Part shown: one piece after another, positions 39,394 through 49,051 of the stretch
Layout of the letters: every line of letters starts with the position of its first letter
Position numbering within the stretch: the stretch's first letter is position 1
NCBI GenBank assembly: GCA_039819545.1
Contig: JBCBRS010000014.1
Coordinates: 33,582-97,581, forward strand
Source of the DNA: CALLPQ01 sp039819545
Lineage (GTDB): Bacteria; Pseudomonadota; Alphaproteobacteria; Caulobacterales; Parvularculaceae
DNA length: 64,000 nt
Direction of reading: 5' to 3'
Made by a program: the position numbers and the translations under genes
The notes under the pieces: generated by a model
Seen by the model: only the letters and a program-made list of their open reading frames with translations
What the model was told of the DNA's origin: nothing
Database searches by the model: none

Positions 39394-40530
39394 GTGGTGG
39401 CCAACCTGCCCGGTGGTGGTGAATGCGCGCCCGGGTTCGAGGTCATACGTCCGGCTTTTGAGGCCGTTCTCGCCGCTGATGCCGCCTCAACCCGGCAAGG
39501 CATCGGGGCCAGTTTTGCTGTTTGGCATCGGGGTGCGCGTATCGTCAGCCTGTATGGTGGGTACACGGATAAAGCGGCAGAAACACCGTGGGCAGAGGAT
39601 ACGCTGGCGTGCGTCTATTCTTCCGGCAAAGCGGTTGTTGCTTACCTGATCGCCGAGGCTGTCGGGGCAGGCTTGTTGGACTACGAAGCGCCAATTTCAG
39701 CGATCTGGCCTGACTTTGCGGCTGCCGGAAAGGGGGCTGTCACCCTCGGTCAGGTTCTGTCGCATCAGGCTGGCCTGCCAGGTTTTGTTGACCCGGTTGC
39801 ACCGGAGATCTGGCTTGACTGGGACGCAACCTGCGCCGCGCTTGCGGCCATGACACCGCTTTGGGTGCCGGGATCAGCGCAGGGTTATCATCCGCAAACC
39901 TATGGTTACCTCGCCGGTGAGCCTTTGCGCCGCGCCACCGGGCAATCGGTTGGTACGTTGATCCGCGAAAAAGGCCTCGATGTTTATTGCGGCATTGATC
40001 AAACAATTGCGCCGCGCACGGCGGTCATGGTCAAGCCGCCAAAGGCCCCTGATCTCGGAGAAATCAATCCAGCGACGAAAGCTGCCTTTCTGGAGCGGTG
40101 GTCCGCCCCCGCATCGGTTGCACGCGCTGACTGGCTGGCTGCCGAAATTCCCGCCTCCAACATGCACGCGTCGGCTGCCGGTCTTGCCGCGCTCGTTCAT
40201 CCGCTTGGCAATGGTGGAAAAGACGGTAGCGGACAAGCAACTCTTGCGCCCGACGTGCTGGAAGCCTTTTTCCGGACACGGTCCCACCGCGATGATCAGG
40301 TTCTCCCCTTCACACTGGCGTGGGGAGCGGGGATGATGCGCAATGTGAACCGGCATTTTGGTCCCAACGAGAACGCAATGGGGCATGCCGGATTTGGCGG
40401 GTCCATGGTGATGATTGACCCTGATCATCAAGTCAGCGCTAGTTTCGTAATGAATCGAATGTCGCCGCATCTTGTCGGCGACCCACGAACCCTAAAACTG
40501 CTGGACGCCCTCTATGGTGCCCTCAAATAG
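39394..40530 (+). CDS. Serine hydrolase of the beta-lactamase/EstB family
   Basis: The 378-residue protein has the class C beta-lactamase-like catalytic SxxK as SSGK (Ser76-Lys79), followed by LSHQAGLPGF. YHPQTYGYLAGEPLRRATG takes the place of the YxN motif, and GHAGFGGSMVMIDP lies near the C-terminus. This pattern is usual for family VIII esterases rather than true beta-lactamases. No signal peptide is seen, so it is likely cytoplasmic. The start is one of two GTG codons (39394, 39397) directly after the upstream lipoprotein stop. Confidence 0.86.
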   Translation: MVANLPGGGECAPGFEVIRPAFEAVLAADAASTRQGIGASFAVWHRGARIVSLYGGYTDKAAETPWAEDTLACVYSSGKAVVAYLIAEAVGAGLLDYEAPISAIWPDFAAAGKGAVTLGQVLSHQAGLPGFVDPVAPEIWLDWDATCAALAAMTPLWVPGSAQGYHPQTYGYLAGEPLRRATGQSVGTLIREKGLDVYCGIDQTIAPRTAVMVKPPKAPDLGEINPATKAAFLERWSAPASVARADWLAAEIPASNMHASAAGLAALVHPLGNGGKDGSGQATLAPDVLEAFFRTRSHRDDQVLPFTLAWGAGMMRNVNRHFGPNENAMGHAGFGGSMVMIDPDHQVSASFVMNRMSPHLVGDPRTLKLLDALYGALK

Positions 40531-40554
40531 GTACCGCCTTAACGCAAACCATCC

Positions 40555-41121
40555 TTAGGCACTTTTGGCCGTCTTGGTTTCTTCGCGCACCGAACGGGCT
40601 GTGGCTTTGCGGCTCGTGTTTTCTGCCTTGATGTCGAGGGCGTGGACATTCTCCGGCGCGGCGTCGGCGCTACCGGTATCTTCGCTGATGTCTGTTTGCA
40701 CGGTATCGTCAGCATTGGGTTCAGCGGTGGTAATTTCTGGTGCTGCTGCCGATTGTTCAGGTGAGGGCATGGACGATTTCCCGTTGAAGACTGCCCCTTC
40801 TTCAATCACGACAGAGGGCGAATGCAGATCACCTTCAACCACGGCAGTTTCATTCAGGATGACCCGCTGTGTGGCGTTAATGGTTCCGGTCACGCGCCCA
40901 TCAATTTCGATCTCCAGCGCATCGATTTTCCCGTGAACATGTGCATCCTTGCCGATCACGATACGGTTGTCGCCTGAAAGCTCCCCGTCGACAACACCGG
41001 CAATCCGGCTCGGCCCCTTACAGACAATTTCGCCTTTGAGACGGCTGCCCGCACCCACAAGTGTTTCGCATCCTTCAGTACCCTGAACGGTACCGCCGCG
41101 GCGCTTTGCATTGTCAAACAT
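40555..41121 (-). CDS. Bactofilin family cytoskeletal protein
   Basis: Bactofilins form non-polar filaments that shape the envelope or place polar structures. The 188-residue product has the central beta-helix (LVGAGSRLKGEIVCKGPSRIAGVVDGELSGD...VTGTINATQRVILNETAVVEGDL), in which repeated Gly/Val turns give the right-handed helix. The C-terminal third is a low-complexity Ala/Glu/Thr tail. ATG 41121 has GGGAG five bases upstream. It is a single gene on the minus strand, downstream of the epoxide-hydrolase-like gene. Confidence 0.9.
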   Translation of the reverse strand: MFDNAKRRGGTVQGTEGCETLVGAGSRLKGEIVCKGPSRIAGVVDGELSGDNRIVIGKDAHVHGKIDALEIEIDGRVTGTINATQRVILNETAVVEGDLHSPSVVIEEGAVFNGKSSMPSPEQSAAAPEITTAEPNADDTVQTDISEDTGSADAAPENVHALDIKAENTSRKATARSVREETKTAKSA

Positions 41122-41252
41122 GATCGCTCCCATCAGTGCCAGAATGAAACAAGCGCCTCTACAGATCTCGCGCTTAGGGTAGGCTCTCACGGAAGTCTTG
41201 AGGAAGGCTGAAAATATGCGGGGACTTTAAGGCTATCCGAGCAATCCGACTT

Positions 41253-42266
41253 TCACGCTGTTTGCTTCCTAAAACGCCGGGTCAGCCAGTCACCCATGAG
41301 TTCATCCAACTTCGCAGCAGCTTGCCAAGTGATCCAGTGACCACAATCAGGCAGCACATGGCGTTCCAGATCGGTACAAAGATCATTCATCTTTTCCGCC
41401 GTTTCCGGCGGCAGAAAAAGGTCAAGATCAGCGCCAATCCACAGTGCAGGGCAATCAAGCCTTAGATTCCGCGTGCGCATCGTCTCCCAATTGCGATCAA
41501 TGTTGCGATAGAGATTAATCCCGCCCGTAAACCCCGACTTGCGATAAGCCTGCGCGTAAACCGCAATATCCGCCGTGGTCATCACAAGGTCTGCGTCACT
41601 CACTTCTTTTCGGCCGGCAAAACGCGTTTGAAGATCGTAAATATCTGGCACAAGACGGGGCCAGACAGAACGCGGGACGGGCCCTCGAAACATAAAACGG
41701 AAAAAATCTACTTCTTTACCTTCAAAGCTCGCTTCGGGTATTTCGGGTTCCTGAAACCGCACAATATAATGGCCGGGGCCAAAGCGTTTGCGCATGATCG
41801 TCAGGGGCGGTACCGGCGGGGTTGGCAGATGCGGGGTACACAGACCGATGATACCGGCGACTTTTTCGGGGCGAAGGACGCCCATGCCCCAGGCGACCGG
41901 CCCGCCCCAGTCATGGCCGCAAAAAATCGCCCGCTGGATATTGCGTTGATCACAGAGCGCGGCAAGACGGGTCGTCAGACCAACGAGGTCGTAGTCCGTG
42001 GTGGCCGCCAGGGTGCCTGAATTCCCGAAGCCCGGCAGATCAAGGGCAAAACCATGAAACCCTGCCTTCGCGAGATTGGCGCACTGATGGCGCCAGCTAT
42101 AGGCAATTTCCGGCCAGCCATGGATCAAGATCACCGGCGGGAGCCGAGGATCGCGCGTACCAAATGGATAAATCGCGAGCGGCGCGTCGACGACAGTCTC
42201 AAAAACGGGTGTCGCCATGCCTGGATAGTGAACATTGGTCTGGTGCGGGGGTGTCTGATTGCTCAT
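41253..42266 (-). CDS. Alpha/beta hydrolase, epoxide hydrolase-like
   Basis: The 337-residue enzyme has the oxyanion HGWPE motif, then the nucleophile elbow CGHDWGG in which Asp is the nucleophile, as in soluble epoxide hydrolases and haloalkane dehalogenases. The acid lies near WIGADLDLFL, and the catalytic His is in LPDCGHWITWQ. A cap region with aromatic residues lies between. The HGWP plus GHDWGG combination favours epoxide hydrolase, but the substrate is open. It is divergent from the exported protein gene at 42536. Confidence 0.88.
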   Translation of the reverse strand: MSNQTPPHQTNVHYPGMATPVFETVVDAPLAIYPFGTRDPRLPPVILIHGWPEIAYSWRHQCANLAKAGFHGFALDLPGFGNSGTLAATTDYDLVGLTTRLAALCDQRNIQRAIFCGHDWGGPVAWGMGVLRPEKVAGIIGLCTPHLPTPPVPPLTIMRKRFGPGHYIVRFQEPEIPEASFEGKEVDFFRFMFRGPVPRSVWPRLVPDIYDLQTRFAGRKEVSDADLVMTTADIAVYAQAYRKSGFTGGINLYRNIDRNWETMRTRNLRLDCPALWIGADLDLFLPPETAEKMNDLCTDLERHVLPDCGHWITWQAAAKLDELMGDWLTRRFRKQTA

Positions 42267-42392
42267 TGGCTGAGTGTGCCTGCGCGCGCGGGATCAGGGC
42301 AAGGTGGCAGGACACCTCGTAATCGCGCGAAGGTCTGTTGCAATTTTGCGTCAGCTATCGCGAATTTTCCGCAATAGACTGCGGACGGGCGT

Positions 42393-42408
42393 CAGTCTTC
42401 GAAGACTG
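42393..42408. promoter_or_regulatory. 16-bp perfect palindrome in divergent intergenic region
   Basis: CAGTCTTCGAAGACTG is a perfect palindrome between the epoxide-hydrolase-like gene and the exported protein gene, 127 bases from one start and 128 bases from the other. It may be an operator for both or neither. Confidence 0.45.
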
Positions 42409-42535
42409 CGGGCCAAAGACCCATTATCGCCTAAAAATCAACACCATCGCCCTCTACATAAAACAGAAATCATAGGGTATGTGACGCGGCTGGGGCTTGT
42501 CTTCTTCATTGCGCAAACCAGTCAGGGAACGACGA

Positions 42536-43711
42536 ATGGTCGGCATGGACACACACTTTTCTGATCGTCCACGCTGGCGCGCTGTAAAAACGATCGCCGG
42601 TTTGCCCGTGGCCATTATCGCTGCGCTTGCTCTGCCGGGTCACGGACTTGCACAGGCATCCCCCGATGGCCAACACGCCTATCCGCGCACGGGGAGTATC
42701 GTGCGGGATGCGCGTTTCGAACAGGACAATCCCTTTAATTCTCTGGTCGGCAAAAAGCGGGTTCGCGCCCGCCAGGACCGCACCAGCGGCCGGGTCGAGC
42801 GTTTTGTCCTGTCCGGCGGCGACCAGGCCTTTCTGTTTCAAGTGATTGGCGACCGGGCCTATATCCAGTTTCAATGCAGCGCCGATGATCCACGGGTCGA
42901 CTGCCAGATTGACCCGGGGTCGAGCGCGCCGGAAATCCATGTGCTTTTGCCAATCCGGGCTCCGCGCGGTGATATCATTTACAAAAACCGCCAGGGCGAA
43001 ACTGTTTTGCGAATGGCATCCTATGGTGGTGCGACGGTTTGGTGGCCTGGTGCAAAGACCGCAGAGCCGGCCTCGCGCTCTTATTCTGATCTCAGCCGCC
43101 TGGACCATGGGCCCGCTTCGGGCACCATGGTTATCAATCGCGCAAACCGCGCCTCAGCAATTCTTAGCGCTATGACCGGCGAGCCAATCATTTTTAATGC
43201 GGGGATGATTGGCGCGGTTAGCAAGGGCGGGCCACAGCCGGCGCGTAGGGGAGAGTATGCAAGCGAAGACACGCAGGCGTCCGCTGCCCGCGATAGCGAA
43301 CGGCGCACGCAAAGACATAAAAAACGCCGCGAGGCGCGCCGGACTGCAACCTTAAACCAAGGCGCCGGTCAAAGGCGCGCGGATACGCATGGTTCGGACA
43401 CTGACAGTGCAATGTCTCCAGCGATGCGCCGACAGCTTGATGGGCTCGCCGATGCGATTGTTGTGACCGCCGTGGGCATTGGCCGCGTGGCGGCTGACGC
43501 CACCGGCGCACGGGTCATCGCCAATCGGATCAGCATGGTGAATTTTGAAGTTATGCCGGCCGCGCCTGGCGGTGCCAGTGACGCCGTCTCCGTGCCCGCG
43601 GCCGTCTCGCTCGACAAAACCGTGCTGACCGTGCGGTATCGACCCGGCATGCCGCTCGACCGCCGGTTAAGTTCGGCGGATGTGGCGGGATTTCTTGAAG
43701 ACAATTTATGA
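42536..43711 (+). CDS. Exported protein of unknown function
   Basis: The 391-residue precursor has a signal peptide ending near GHGLAQASP. The N-terminal half is a folded domain with one possible disulfide (FQCSADDPRVDCQID) and the conserved-looking RSYSDLSRLDHGPASGTMVINRANRASAILSAMTGEPIIF. A Arg/Ala/Glu-rich linker (260-310) joins it to a C-terminal domain without motifs. It may belong to a domain family known only from alphaproteobacteria, but I cannot name it with certainty. ATG 42536 has AGGGA seven bases upstream. Confidence 0.78.
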   Translation: MVGMDTHFSDRPRWRAVKTIAGLPVAIIAALALPGHGLAQASPDGQHAYPRTGSIVRDARFEQDNPFNSLVGKKRVRARQDRTSGRVERFVLSGGDQAFLFQVIGDRAYIQFQCSADDPRVDCQIDPGSSAPEIHVLLPIRAPRGDIIYKNRQGETVLRMASYGGATVWWPGAKTAEPASRSYSDLSRLDHGPASGTMVINRANRASAILSAMTGEPIIFNAGMIGAVSKGGPQPARRGEYASEDTQASAARDSERRTQRHKKRREARRTATLNQGAGQRRADTHGSDTDSAMSPAMRRQLDGLADAIVVTAVGIGRVAADATGARVIANRISMVNFEVMPAAPGGASDAVSVPAAVSLDKTVLTVRYRPGMPLDRRLSSADVAGFLEDNL

Positions 43712-43828
43712 GAGCACGCGCCTCGCAATTGGTGCCAAAGCGCATTGTGGTGAATTGCGGCGAAGCGCGGTCCGGGGGTATTCGGGCGCGCATTTTCCCT
43801 CAATCAGGGGGGCCCTAAAAGGGCCGCA

Positions 43829-44317
43829 TTGGCGTATTACAAACATGTTATGGTTTGGTTTGGCTCCTCTCATCGCGTCGGTGCGACCGTTGGCATCGTG
43901 ACCCTGGCGTTAGCGGGGGCCATGGCTGCGGCGAGCGTGCCCGTCTTTGCGGCGATGACCGCACAGCCCTTAAAAACGTTGCGCGCCCGGGAGGCAGAAG
44001 AGCGCGAGCTTGCCGAAGAAGCGGCCTTTACCAATGAGGTATGTGGCACCTCAATCCGTGCGACCATCGACTGGTCTACGGCGGAAAGCTGGCCAGAACA
44101 GGAAAGCATTGCAAAAGTCTGCGATGGGGCGCTCAGCGCTCTTGAATCCATTTGCCGGAGCGATGCATCCCGTGCCCAGTCCATCTCAAGCTTTGAATGC
44201 GCGGGCGACGGCACAGGCCCAAGCCTTGGCGGCGGCAGTCTACGCTATGGCGCAAGCCCGGGCGGTGCCAGCAGCGCCTTCTCCGAAACGAAAGCCTATC
44301 TGGAACGCGCTCTGTAG
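43829..44317 (+). CDS. Small exported Cys-containing protein
   Basis: The 162-residue precursor has a hydrophobic segment (GATVGIVTLALAGAMAAASVPVFAA) that can act as signal peptide or anchor. A charged helix (REAEERELAEEAAF) follows, then a region with four Cys (VCGTSI, KVCDGAL, SICRSDA, FECAG) that could form two disulfides. The C-terminal part is Gly/Ser-rich. The start is a TTG at 43829 with AAGGG five bases upstream, or ATG 43850 without one. That AAGGG lies in the right arm of a small hairpin (43811-43825). Function unknown. Confidence 0.65.
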   Translation: MAYYKHVMVWFGSSHRVGATVGIVTLALAGAMAAASVPVFAAMTAQPLKTLRAREAEERELAEEAAFTNEVCGTSIRATIDWSTAESWPEQESIAKVCDGALSALESICRSDASRAQSISSFECAGDGTGPSLGGGSLRYGASPGGASSAFSETKAYLERAL

Positions 44318-44479
44318 CCCACCGCCACCGTTTCCATACGGAATGATGCCCGTAAATGCACGCAATCACTGCCCTGCAACCCCGTCTCTCAAGATCCCCA
44401 ATGACGTCTTGTCTTGTACTGATCCATCGCGTATCAGCACACCGTGTGTAAGGTGCCGCTGCGCGCCCGCAACAGCACT

Positions 44480-44556
<77 letters not shown>

Positions 44557-44834
44557 CGATTTTGCTCGCGGATAATCACTTCGCGATATCCTCCGCGGGG
44601 GCGGGCTGACCGCCCGGGCCACGGTCGTGTCCTTGATTTGCGTTCGAAAATTCTTCCAACATCTCCGCCATATTTGCCCCGCTGTGGGCTATCGCTCTAG
44701 CGGGTTTTCCGGGGTGCTCTTGCACTTTCCGCATGATCTCGGCACCGGTTCATTAGATTTGTCTGGGTGTCGCAGCCGATGCGAGATTGTACGTTAGGGG
44801 CCCGTACCGCTCACCGCCATGGTCGCAAGCATCG

Positions 44835-45809
44835 TTACGGCGACGGGTTGCTGGCTTCCAATTCGATTAGGAATGCCCGAATGTCACGAGCGACTTTTTG
44901 CGGCGCTTCGCGTTGGGGCAAGTGGCCAATATTTTTGTAGATGATCAGGGTACTGTTTGGGATCAGGCTATCGAACATCCCCGCGTTCGACATGGGCGTG
45001 ACCTCATCGGCGTCGCCCCACAGGATAAGGGTTGGTGTTGTGATCTCCGACAGACGGTTGCCATAGGCAGCGTCACGGTCGACTGTCGCGCGGATGGCAG
45101 TGGCACGGCGGTTGCCGGGATACCGCAAAAGCTCCCAATATTCATCGACGATCGCATCGGTTATGATTGATGCATCGTATACGGAGTCAATGAGAGACTG
45201 TCTGATGATGCTGCGCGGCGTTACCTGCTCCAGGAGCGGGCGCAGCAAGGGTTCTTTCATCAAGACAGCGCCAAGGTACACCCGCGCAGGTTCGGCATCG
45301 GCGGGTAATGGCGCGCCCGATGCATCAATCAGTACCAGTGCCGAAAGGCGATCCGGATAGGTGAGTGCATAGCGCCAGCTGATCCAACCGCCCATAGAGT
45401 TACCCACCAGCGCAAACCGGTCTATTCCGTTATTTTTTACAAGTGCGGTAATTGCCGCCATCATTGCACTGGCGTCATAGCGATCGGTGACATGAGGCCC
45501 CGACAGCCCGTGTCCTGGCAGGTCAAGCGATAACAAGCGATAGTCGCTGTCCAGTTCATCGACCAGCCCACGCCAGGTGAGGAGCGAGTCGCTGGAGCCA
45601 TGGACGAGGACTAGGGCAGGGCCATCGGGGTTGCCCTCATCGCGGACCCGCACGCAATTGCCCTCTTCGCCATAACACAGGCGTTGCACCGTACCGAGAC
45701 CATATTTTTCTTCCATGGCGCCCACTTTGGTATCGGGCGTGCGTATCACCAGAAAGAAAAGAACGAGCACGCAAAGAACGGTGCCAATGATGTAGAAAAA
45801 ACGGGTCAT
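44835..45809 (-). CDS. Membrane-anchored alpha/beta hydrolase
   Basis: The 324-residue protein starts with one hydrophobic anchor (FFYIIGTVLCVLVLFFLVI). The hydrolase fold shows VLVHGSSDS (oxyanion hole), VGNSMGGWI (nucleophile Ser), LILWGDADEVTP (Asp) and NIGHLPQREAP (His). It is a generic serine hydrolase and the substrate cannot be inferred. ATG 45809 has GGAGG ten bases upstream. The gene follows aroC on the same strand, with 38 bases between, and may be co-transcribed. Confidence 0.87.
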   Translation of the reverse strand: MTRFFYIIGTVLCVLVLFFLVIRTPDTKVGAMEEKYGLGTVQRLCYGEEGNCVRVRDEGNPDGPALVLVHGSSDSLLTWRGLVDELDSDYRLLSLDLPGHGLSGPHVTDRYDASAMMAAITALVKNNGIDRFALVGNSMGGWISWRYALTYPDRLSALVLIDASGAPLPADAEPARVYLGAVLMKEPLLRPLLEQVTPRSIIRQSLIDSVYDASIITDAIVDEYWELLRYPGNRRATAIRATVDRDAAYGNRLSEITTPTLILWGDADEVTPMSNAGMFDSLIPNSTLIIYKNIGHLPQREAPQKVARDIRAFLIELEASNPSP

Positions 45810-45847
45810 GGGGAACGGTCCTCCGTGTACGGTGTCTGGTGCGCGTG

Positions 45848-46960
45848 CTATGCGCCGAGCGTGCCGCATTGTCCCCGATGGAGGAGCGCGTGATCGGCGA
45901 GCGTCAGCCACATCATGGCCTCCATCACGGGCACAGCGCGAATGCCAACGCAGGGGTCATGGCGCCCTTTGGTTTGAATGGTGGTTTCCTGACCATCGCG
46001 GGTAATTGTTCGCCGCGGCGTCAGGATAGAAGAGGTTGGCTTAATCGCGCAACGCACAACAATATCCTGGCCTGTGGAAATGCCGCCGAGCACGCCGCCT
46101 GCAGTGTTTGTCAGAAAATGCGGCGCCCCACCGCGCATGACGATTTCATCGGCATTGTCTTCGCCGGTTATCGCGGCGGCCTCGACACCATTTCCAATCT
46201 CCACCGATTTTACGGCATTGATCGACATCATATTGGCGGCGAGATCGCCATCAAGCTTGCCATAAACGGGCGCGCCAAGACCGGGCGGGAAGCCAGAGGC
46301 GGTGACCTCAACCATTGCACCGAGCGAAGAGCCGTCTTTGCGCGCTTTATCAAGAGCGTCAGCCCACGCGGCGGCGGCTTGCGGGTCCGGGCACCAGAAC
46401 GGGTTCCGTTTAATCTGGGTGCGGTCAAATCTCGACCGCTCTGCTTTGTGCGGGCCCATCTGAACCATGTAACCGATGACCGCTGGTTCGGTTTTATACA
46501 GATCGTGTATGACTTGGCGGGCGATGGCACCTGCAGCTACCCGCGCTGCAGTTTCGCGCGCTGATGAGCGCCCGCCGCCGCGATAATCGCGGATGCCATA
46601 CTTGGCTTCATAGGTAAAATCAGCATGACCCGGCCGATAGCTGTCCCGGATGTCGTTATAGTCTTTCGAGCGTTGATCCGTATTGCGAATAAGAAGGCTG
46701 ATCGGTGTCCCGGTGGTGCGCAGCCCGTCACTGCGGTCATCTTCAAACGTGCCCGACAGCACCTCAACCGCGTCGGCCTCGCGGCGCTGCGTCACATATT
46801 TTGAGGTGCCGGGCTTGCGCGCATCGAGGGCAGCTTGAATGCCAGGGATATCGAGGCGCACCCCCGGCGGGCATCCATCAATGACACAGCCGAGCGCCGG
46901 GCCATGAGACTCGCCCCATGTGGTGACCCGGAATAATCGCCCGAAACTATTGATCGACAT
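45848..46960 (-). CDS. aroC: Chorismate synthase
   Basis: AroC makes chorismate from EPSP with reduced FMN, the last step of the shikimate pathway. The 370-residue protein starts [24 protein letters not shown], and contains [29 protein letters not shown], the most conserved stretch of the family, and [26 protein letters not shown] lies six bases before the ATG. No other shikimate gene is in the window. Confidence 0.98.
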   Translation of the reverse strand: MSINSFGRLFRVTTWGESHGPALGCVIDGCPPGVRLDIPGIQAALDARKPGTSKYVTQRREADAVEVLSGTFEDDRSDGLRTTGTPISLLIRNTDQRSKDYNDIRDSYRPGHADFTYEAKYGIRDYRGGGRSSARETAARVAAGAIARQVIHDLYKTEPAVIGYMVQMGPHKAERSRFDRTQIKRNPFWCPDPQAAAAWADALDKARKDGSSLGAMVEVTASGFPPGLGAPVYGKLDGDLAANMMSINAVKSVEIGNGVEAAAITGEDNADEIVMRGGAPHFLTNTAGGVLGGISTGQDIVVRCAIKPTSSILTPRRTITRDGQETTIQTKGRHDPCVGIRAVPVMEAMMWLTLADHALLHRGQCGTLGA

Positions 46961-47071
46961 GGTATACCTTTAGCGTAAACGGCCTACTGCGCGCTTGACT
47001 TACGGCGCGCTCTTGCCCAGCCCGAACCGGTTGTACGGGCCTGATCCTGCAAATGAAAGTGCGTTGTCCCT

Positions 47072-47746
47072 GTGCCCAATCCTGAAACCAAAGCCACGCT
47101 TATTCCCGCCACACCGTCTGATGAAGCCTATTGCGCAGAAGATGATCAGGGCGACGTATTTACCCATGATGATCCCGCAGCCCTGTTTGCCGATTGGCTA
47201 GAGACTGCCGGGCCTCGGGAAATGAACGATCCCAACGCCATGGCGCTTGCCACGGTGGATGCCGACGGTCTGCCAGACGTGCGTATTGTTTTGCTCAAAG
47301 CGTTTGATGAAAGCGGTTTGAGCTTTTTTACCAATACTCAGAGCGCGAAAGGCACTGCACTTGGCGATCACCCGAAGGCGGCGCTCTGCTTTCACTGGAA
47401 ATCGATCCGCCGTCAGGTGCGGTTCCGGGGTACCGTGGAGCCGGTGAGCGCGCAGGAAGCCGACGCCTATTTTGCCAGCCGCGCACGCGGGTCTCAAATC
47501 GGGGCCTGGGCGTCAGATCAGTCCCGCCCCTTGCCAGGACGCGAAACGCTTGAGCAGCGCATCAATGACCTGACATCAGCATATGAGGGCAAGCCCGTAC
47601 CGCGGCCACCGCACTGGAGCGGCTATCGCCTCGTGCCCTTACACGCAGAATTCTGGGTGAACCGGCCCTACCGTTTGCACGAGCGGCTTGTCTTTCACCG
47701 GGAAACCGCGTCCGCCCCGTGGCAATCTCGCTTTGTCTATCCCTAA
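47072..47746 (+). CDS. pdxH: Pyridoxamine 5'-phosphate oxidase
   Basis: PdxH oxidises pyridoxine/pyridoxamine 5'-phosphate to pyridoxal phosphate with FMN. The 224 residues contain NAMALATVDADGLPDVRIVLLKAFDESGLSFFTN, the FMN-site FHWKSIRRQVRFRGTVEPV, and the terminal W.RLVPLHAEFWVNRPYRLHERLVF. The start is a GTG at 47072 lacking a strong ribosome-binding site. Pyridoxal phosphate is the cofactor of GlyA encoded nearby, but they are not in one operon. Confidence 0.96.
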   Translation: MPNPETKATLIPATPSDEAYCAEDDQGDVFTHDDPAALFADWLETAGPREMNDPNAMALATVDADGLPDVRIVLLKAFDESGLSFFTNTQSAKGTALGDHPKAALCFHWKSIRRQVRFRGTVEPVSAQEADAYFASRARGSQIGAWASDQSRPLPGRETLEQRINDLTSAYEGKPVPRPPHWSGYRLVPLHAEFWVNRPYRLHERLVFHRETASAPWQSRFVYP

Positions 47747-47797
47747 GGTTTTGTTACAACCGCGATAGCAAAACGGACAACACAGGGACTTGGGGCC

Positions 47798-48316
47798 ATG
47801 CATTATGTCATTGCTATTTTGGGCGCGATTGCGGGATTATTTTGGGCGATAACCCATTTCTCTAATGCGGCCCGTCAGGGCAAAGAGACGGTGGACGACG
47901 TGCGCGGTGCCTTTAGACGGCAACGATGGTCCAAGAAAATCGATAAGCGGTTGATTGAGACGCTCGACGATCCGCGCGAGGCCATGGCCATTTTTCTTTA
48001 TCAAATCCTTGCCAATGACGGCGCTATTACCGAGCGTCAGCGTCTTGCCATGGTTTCCGAGCTTCAGACGGCTTTTGGTATTGATGAGTCCACGGCTGAA
48101 GAGTTTTTCGCTTTCGCCCGAATGGCTACCGGCGAGATTACCGATGCGGCCAATAATGTCCGTAAGATTGCCAAACCCATTGTTGAGGGCTGTCAGGATG
48201 ATGAAAAAACAGCGGCCATCGCGATGATGGAACGGCTTGCGGCGGTGGAGGGGGCGGTGAATGATCAGCAGGCCCATCTTATCGCCAGCATGCGCTCTAT
48301 TCTGCAGCGTCCTTGA
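47798..48316 (+). CDS. TerB-like helical protein with membrane anchor
   Basis: The 172-residue protein has an N-terminal hydrophobic segment (YVIAILGAIAGLFWAI) and then a helical domain of about 120 residues. DPREAMAIFLYQILANDGAITERQR resembles the TerB/DjlA N-terminal fold with its Asp-Gly metal loop. IAMMERLAAVEGAVNDQQAHLI at the end repeats the pattern. A role in tellurite resistance should not be assumed. The gene is followed by a strong terminator shared with the convergent mucR. Confidence 0.75.
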   Translation: MHYVIAILGAIAGLFWAITHFSNAARQGKETVDDVRGAFRRQRWSKKIDKRLIETLDDPREAMAIFLYQILANDGAITERQRLAMVSELQTAFGIDESTAEEFFAFARMATGEITDAANNVRKIAKPIVEGCQDDEKTAAIAMMERLAAVEGAVNDQQAHLIASMRSILQRP

Positions 48317-48500
48317 GAAGGCGTCTGGTGCTGTTTAGAGCCCAACCAAATAATCCAGTTATGCCGTCTGCAAGCGCTATTTTCTGCGCTTGCGGTACTC
48401 ACATACTGCATGTACGCGGCGCGCCGGTTCTCAAAAACAGCCATTTCGAAAGACAAAGCCGATTTTTCGTTTAGGCTCTTACATCTGTATAGACGAACGC

Positions 48501-48534
48501 AAAAAAAGGGGTACCAAACCGGTACCCCTTTTTT
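48501..48534. terminator. Bidirectional rho-independent terminator
   Basis: GGGGTACC (48508-48515) and GGTACCCC (48521-48528) form a perfect eight-base-pair stem with a five-base loop. It is flanked by seven A on the left and six T on the right, so it works for the TerB-like gene and for mucR from opposite sides. Confidence 0.95.
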
Positions 48535-48565
48535 CAGTCGATATCTGGAAAATAATAGCCAAGCT

Positions 48566-49051
48566 TTAAGAAGCTTTACGTGGGCGACCGCGCCGCTTCG
48601 TTGATTTTTTCTTGGTTGCTTTCTTGACTGTTTTCTTACCGCTCCGTTGCGTGCCGAGGCCAATCTGCTTTGCAAAAGCGGAACGGCGTTTAGCATAATT
48701 GGGCGCAACCATCGGGTAATCGGGCGGGAGGTTCCATTTACGCTTATATTCTTCCGGCGTCAGATTGTAATGCGTGCGCAAATAGCGCTTGAGCATTTTC
48801 AGTTTTTTACCGTCTTCGAGACAGATTACATAGTCCGGTGTAACGGACTTGCTAATCGGCACGGCAGGGTCGCGTGTGGCGCGCAGGGATGCTTCACCGG
48901 CGGCGAGCCCTTGCAGTGATTCGTAAACTTCCGTCATCAGACCGGGCAGGCTGTCCACATCAACCTTATTATTGCTCACATAAGCGGCAATAATCTGGGT
49001 CGCCAAATGCAGGCTTTCGCCCACTTCACTATTTTGTTCTTTATCCGACAT
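48566..49051 (-). CDS. mucR: MucR/Ros family zinc-finger transcriptional regulator with basic tail
   Basis: MucR proteins are nucleoid-type regulators of alphaproteobacteria that silence AT-rich targets. The 161-residue product has the N-terminal oligomerisation part and the zinc-finger stretch VICLEDGKKLKMLKRYLRTHYNLTPEEYKRKW, then MVAPNYAKRRSAFAKQIGLG. A Lys-rich tail of about 30 residues ends KRRGRPRKAS, with an AT-hook-like GRP core, which may add DNA affinity. ATG 49051 has AAGGAG six bases upstream. Autoregulation through the AT-rich upstream region is likely from family knowledge. Confidence 0.95.
   Translation of the reverse strand: MSDKEQNSEVGESLHLATQIIAAYVSNNKVDVDSLPGLMTEVYESLQGLAAGEASLRATRDPAVPISKSVTPDYVICLEDGKKLKMLKRYLRTHYNLTPEEYKRKWNLPPDYPMVAPNYAKRRSAFAKQIGLGTQRSGKKTVKKATKKKSTKRRGRPRKAS

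Noticed and set aside
45839..46564. A 241-codon frame opposite aroC
   Set aside because: aroC is unambiguous on the other strand across this stretch; the antisense frame shows no motif.
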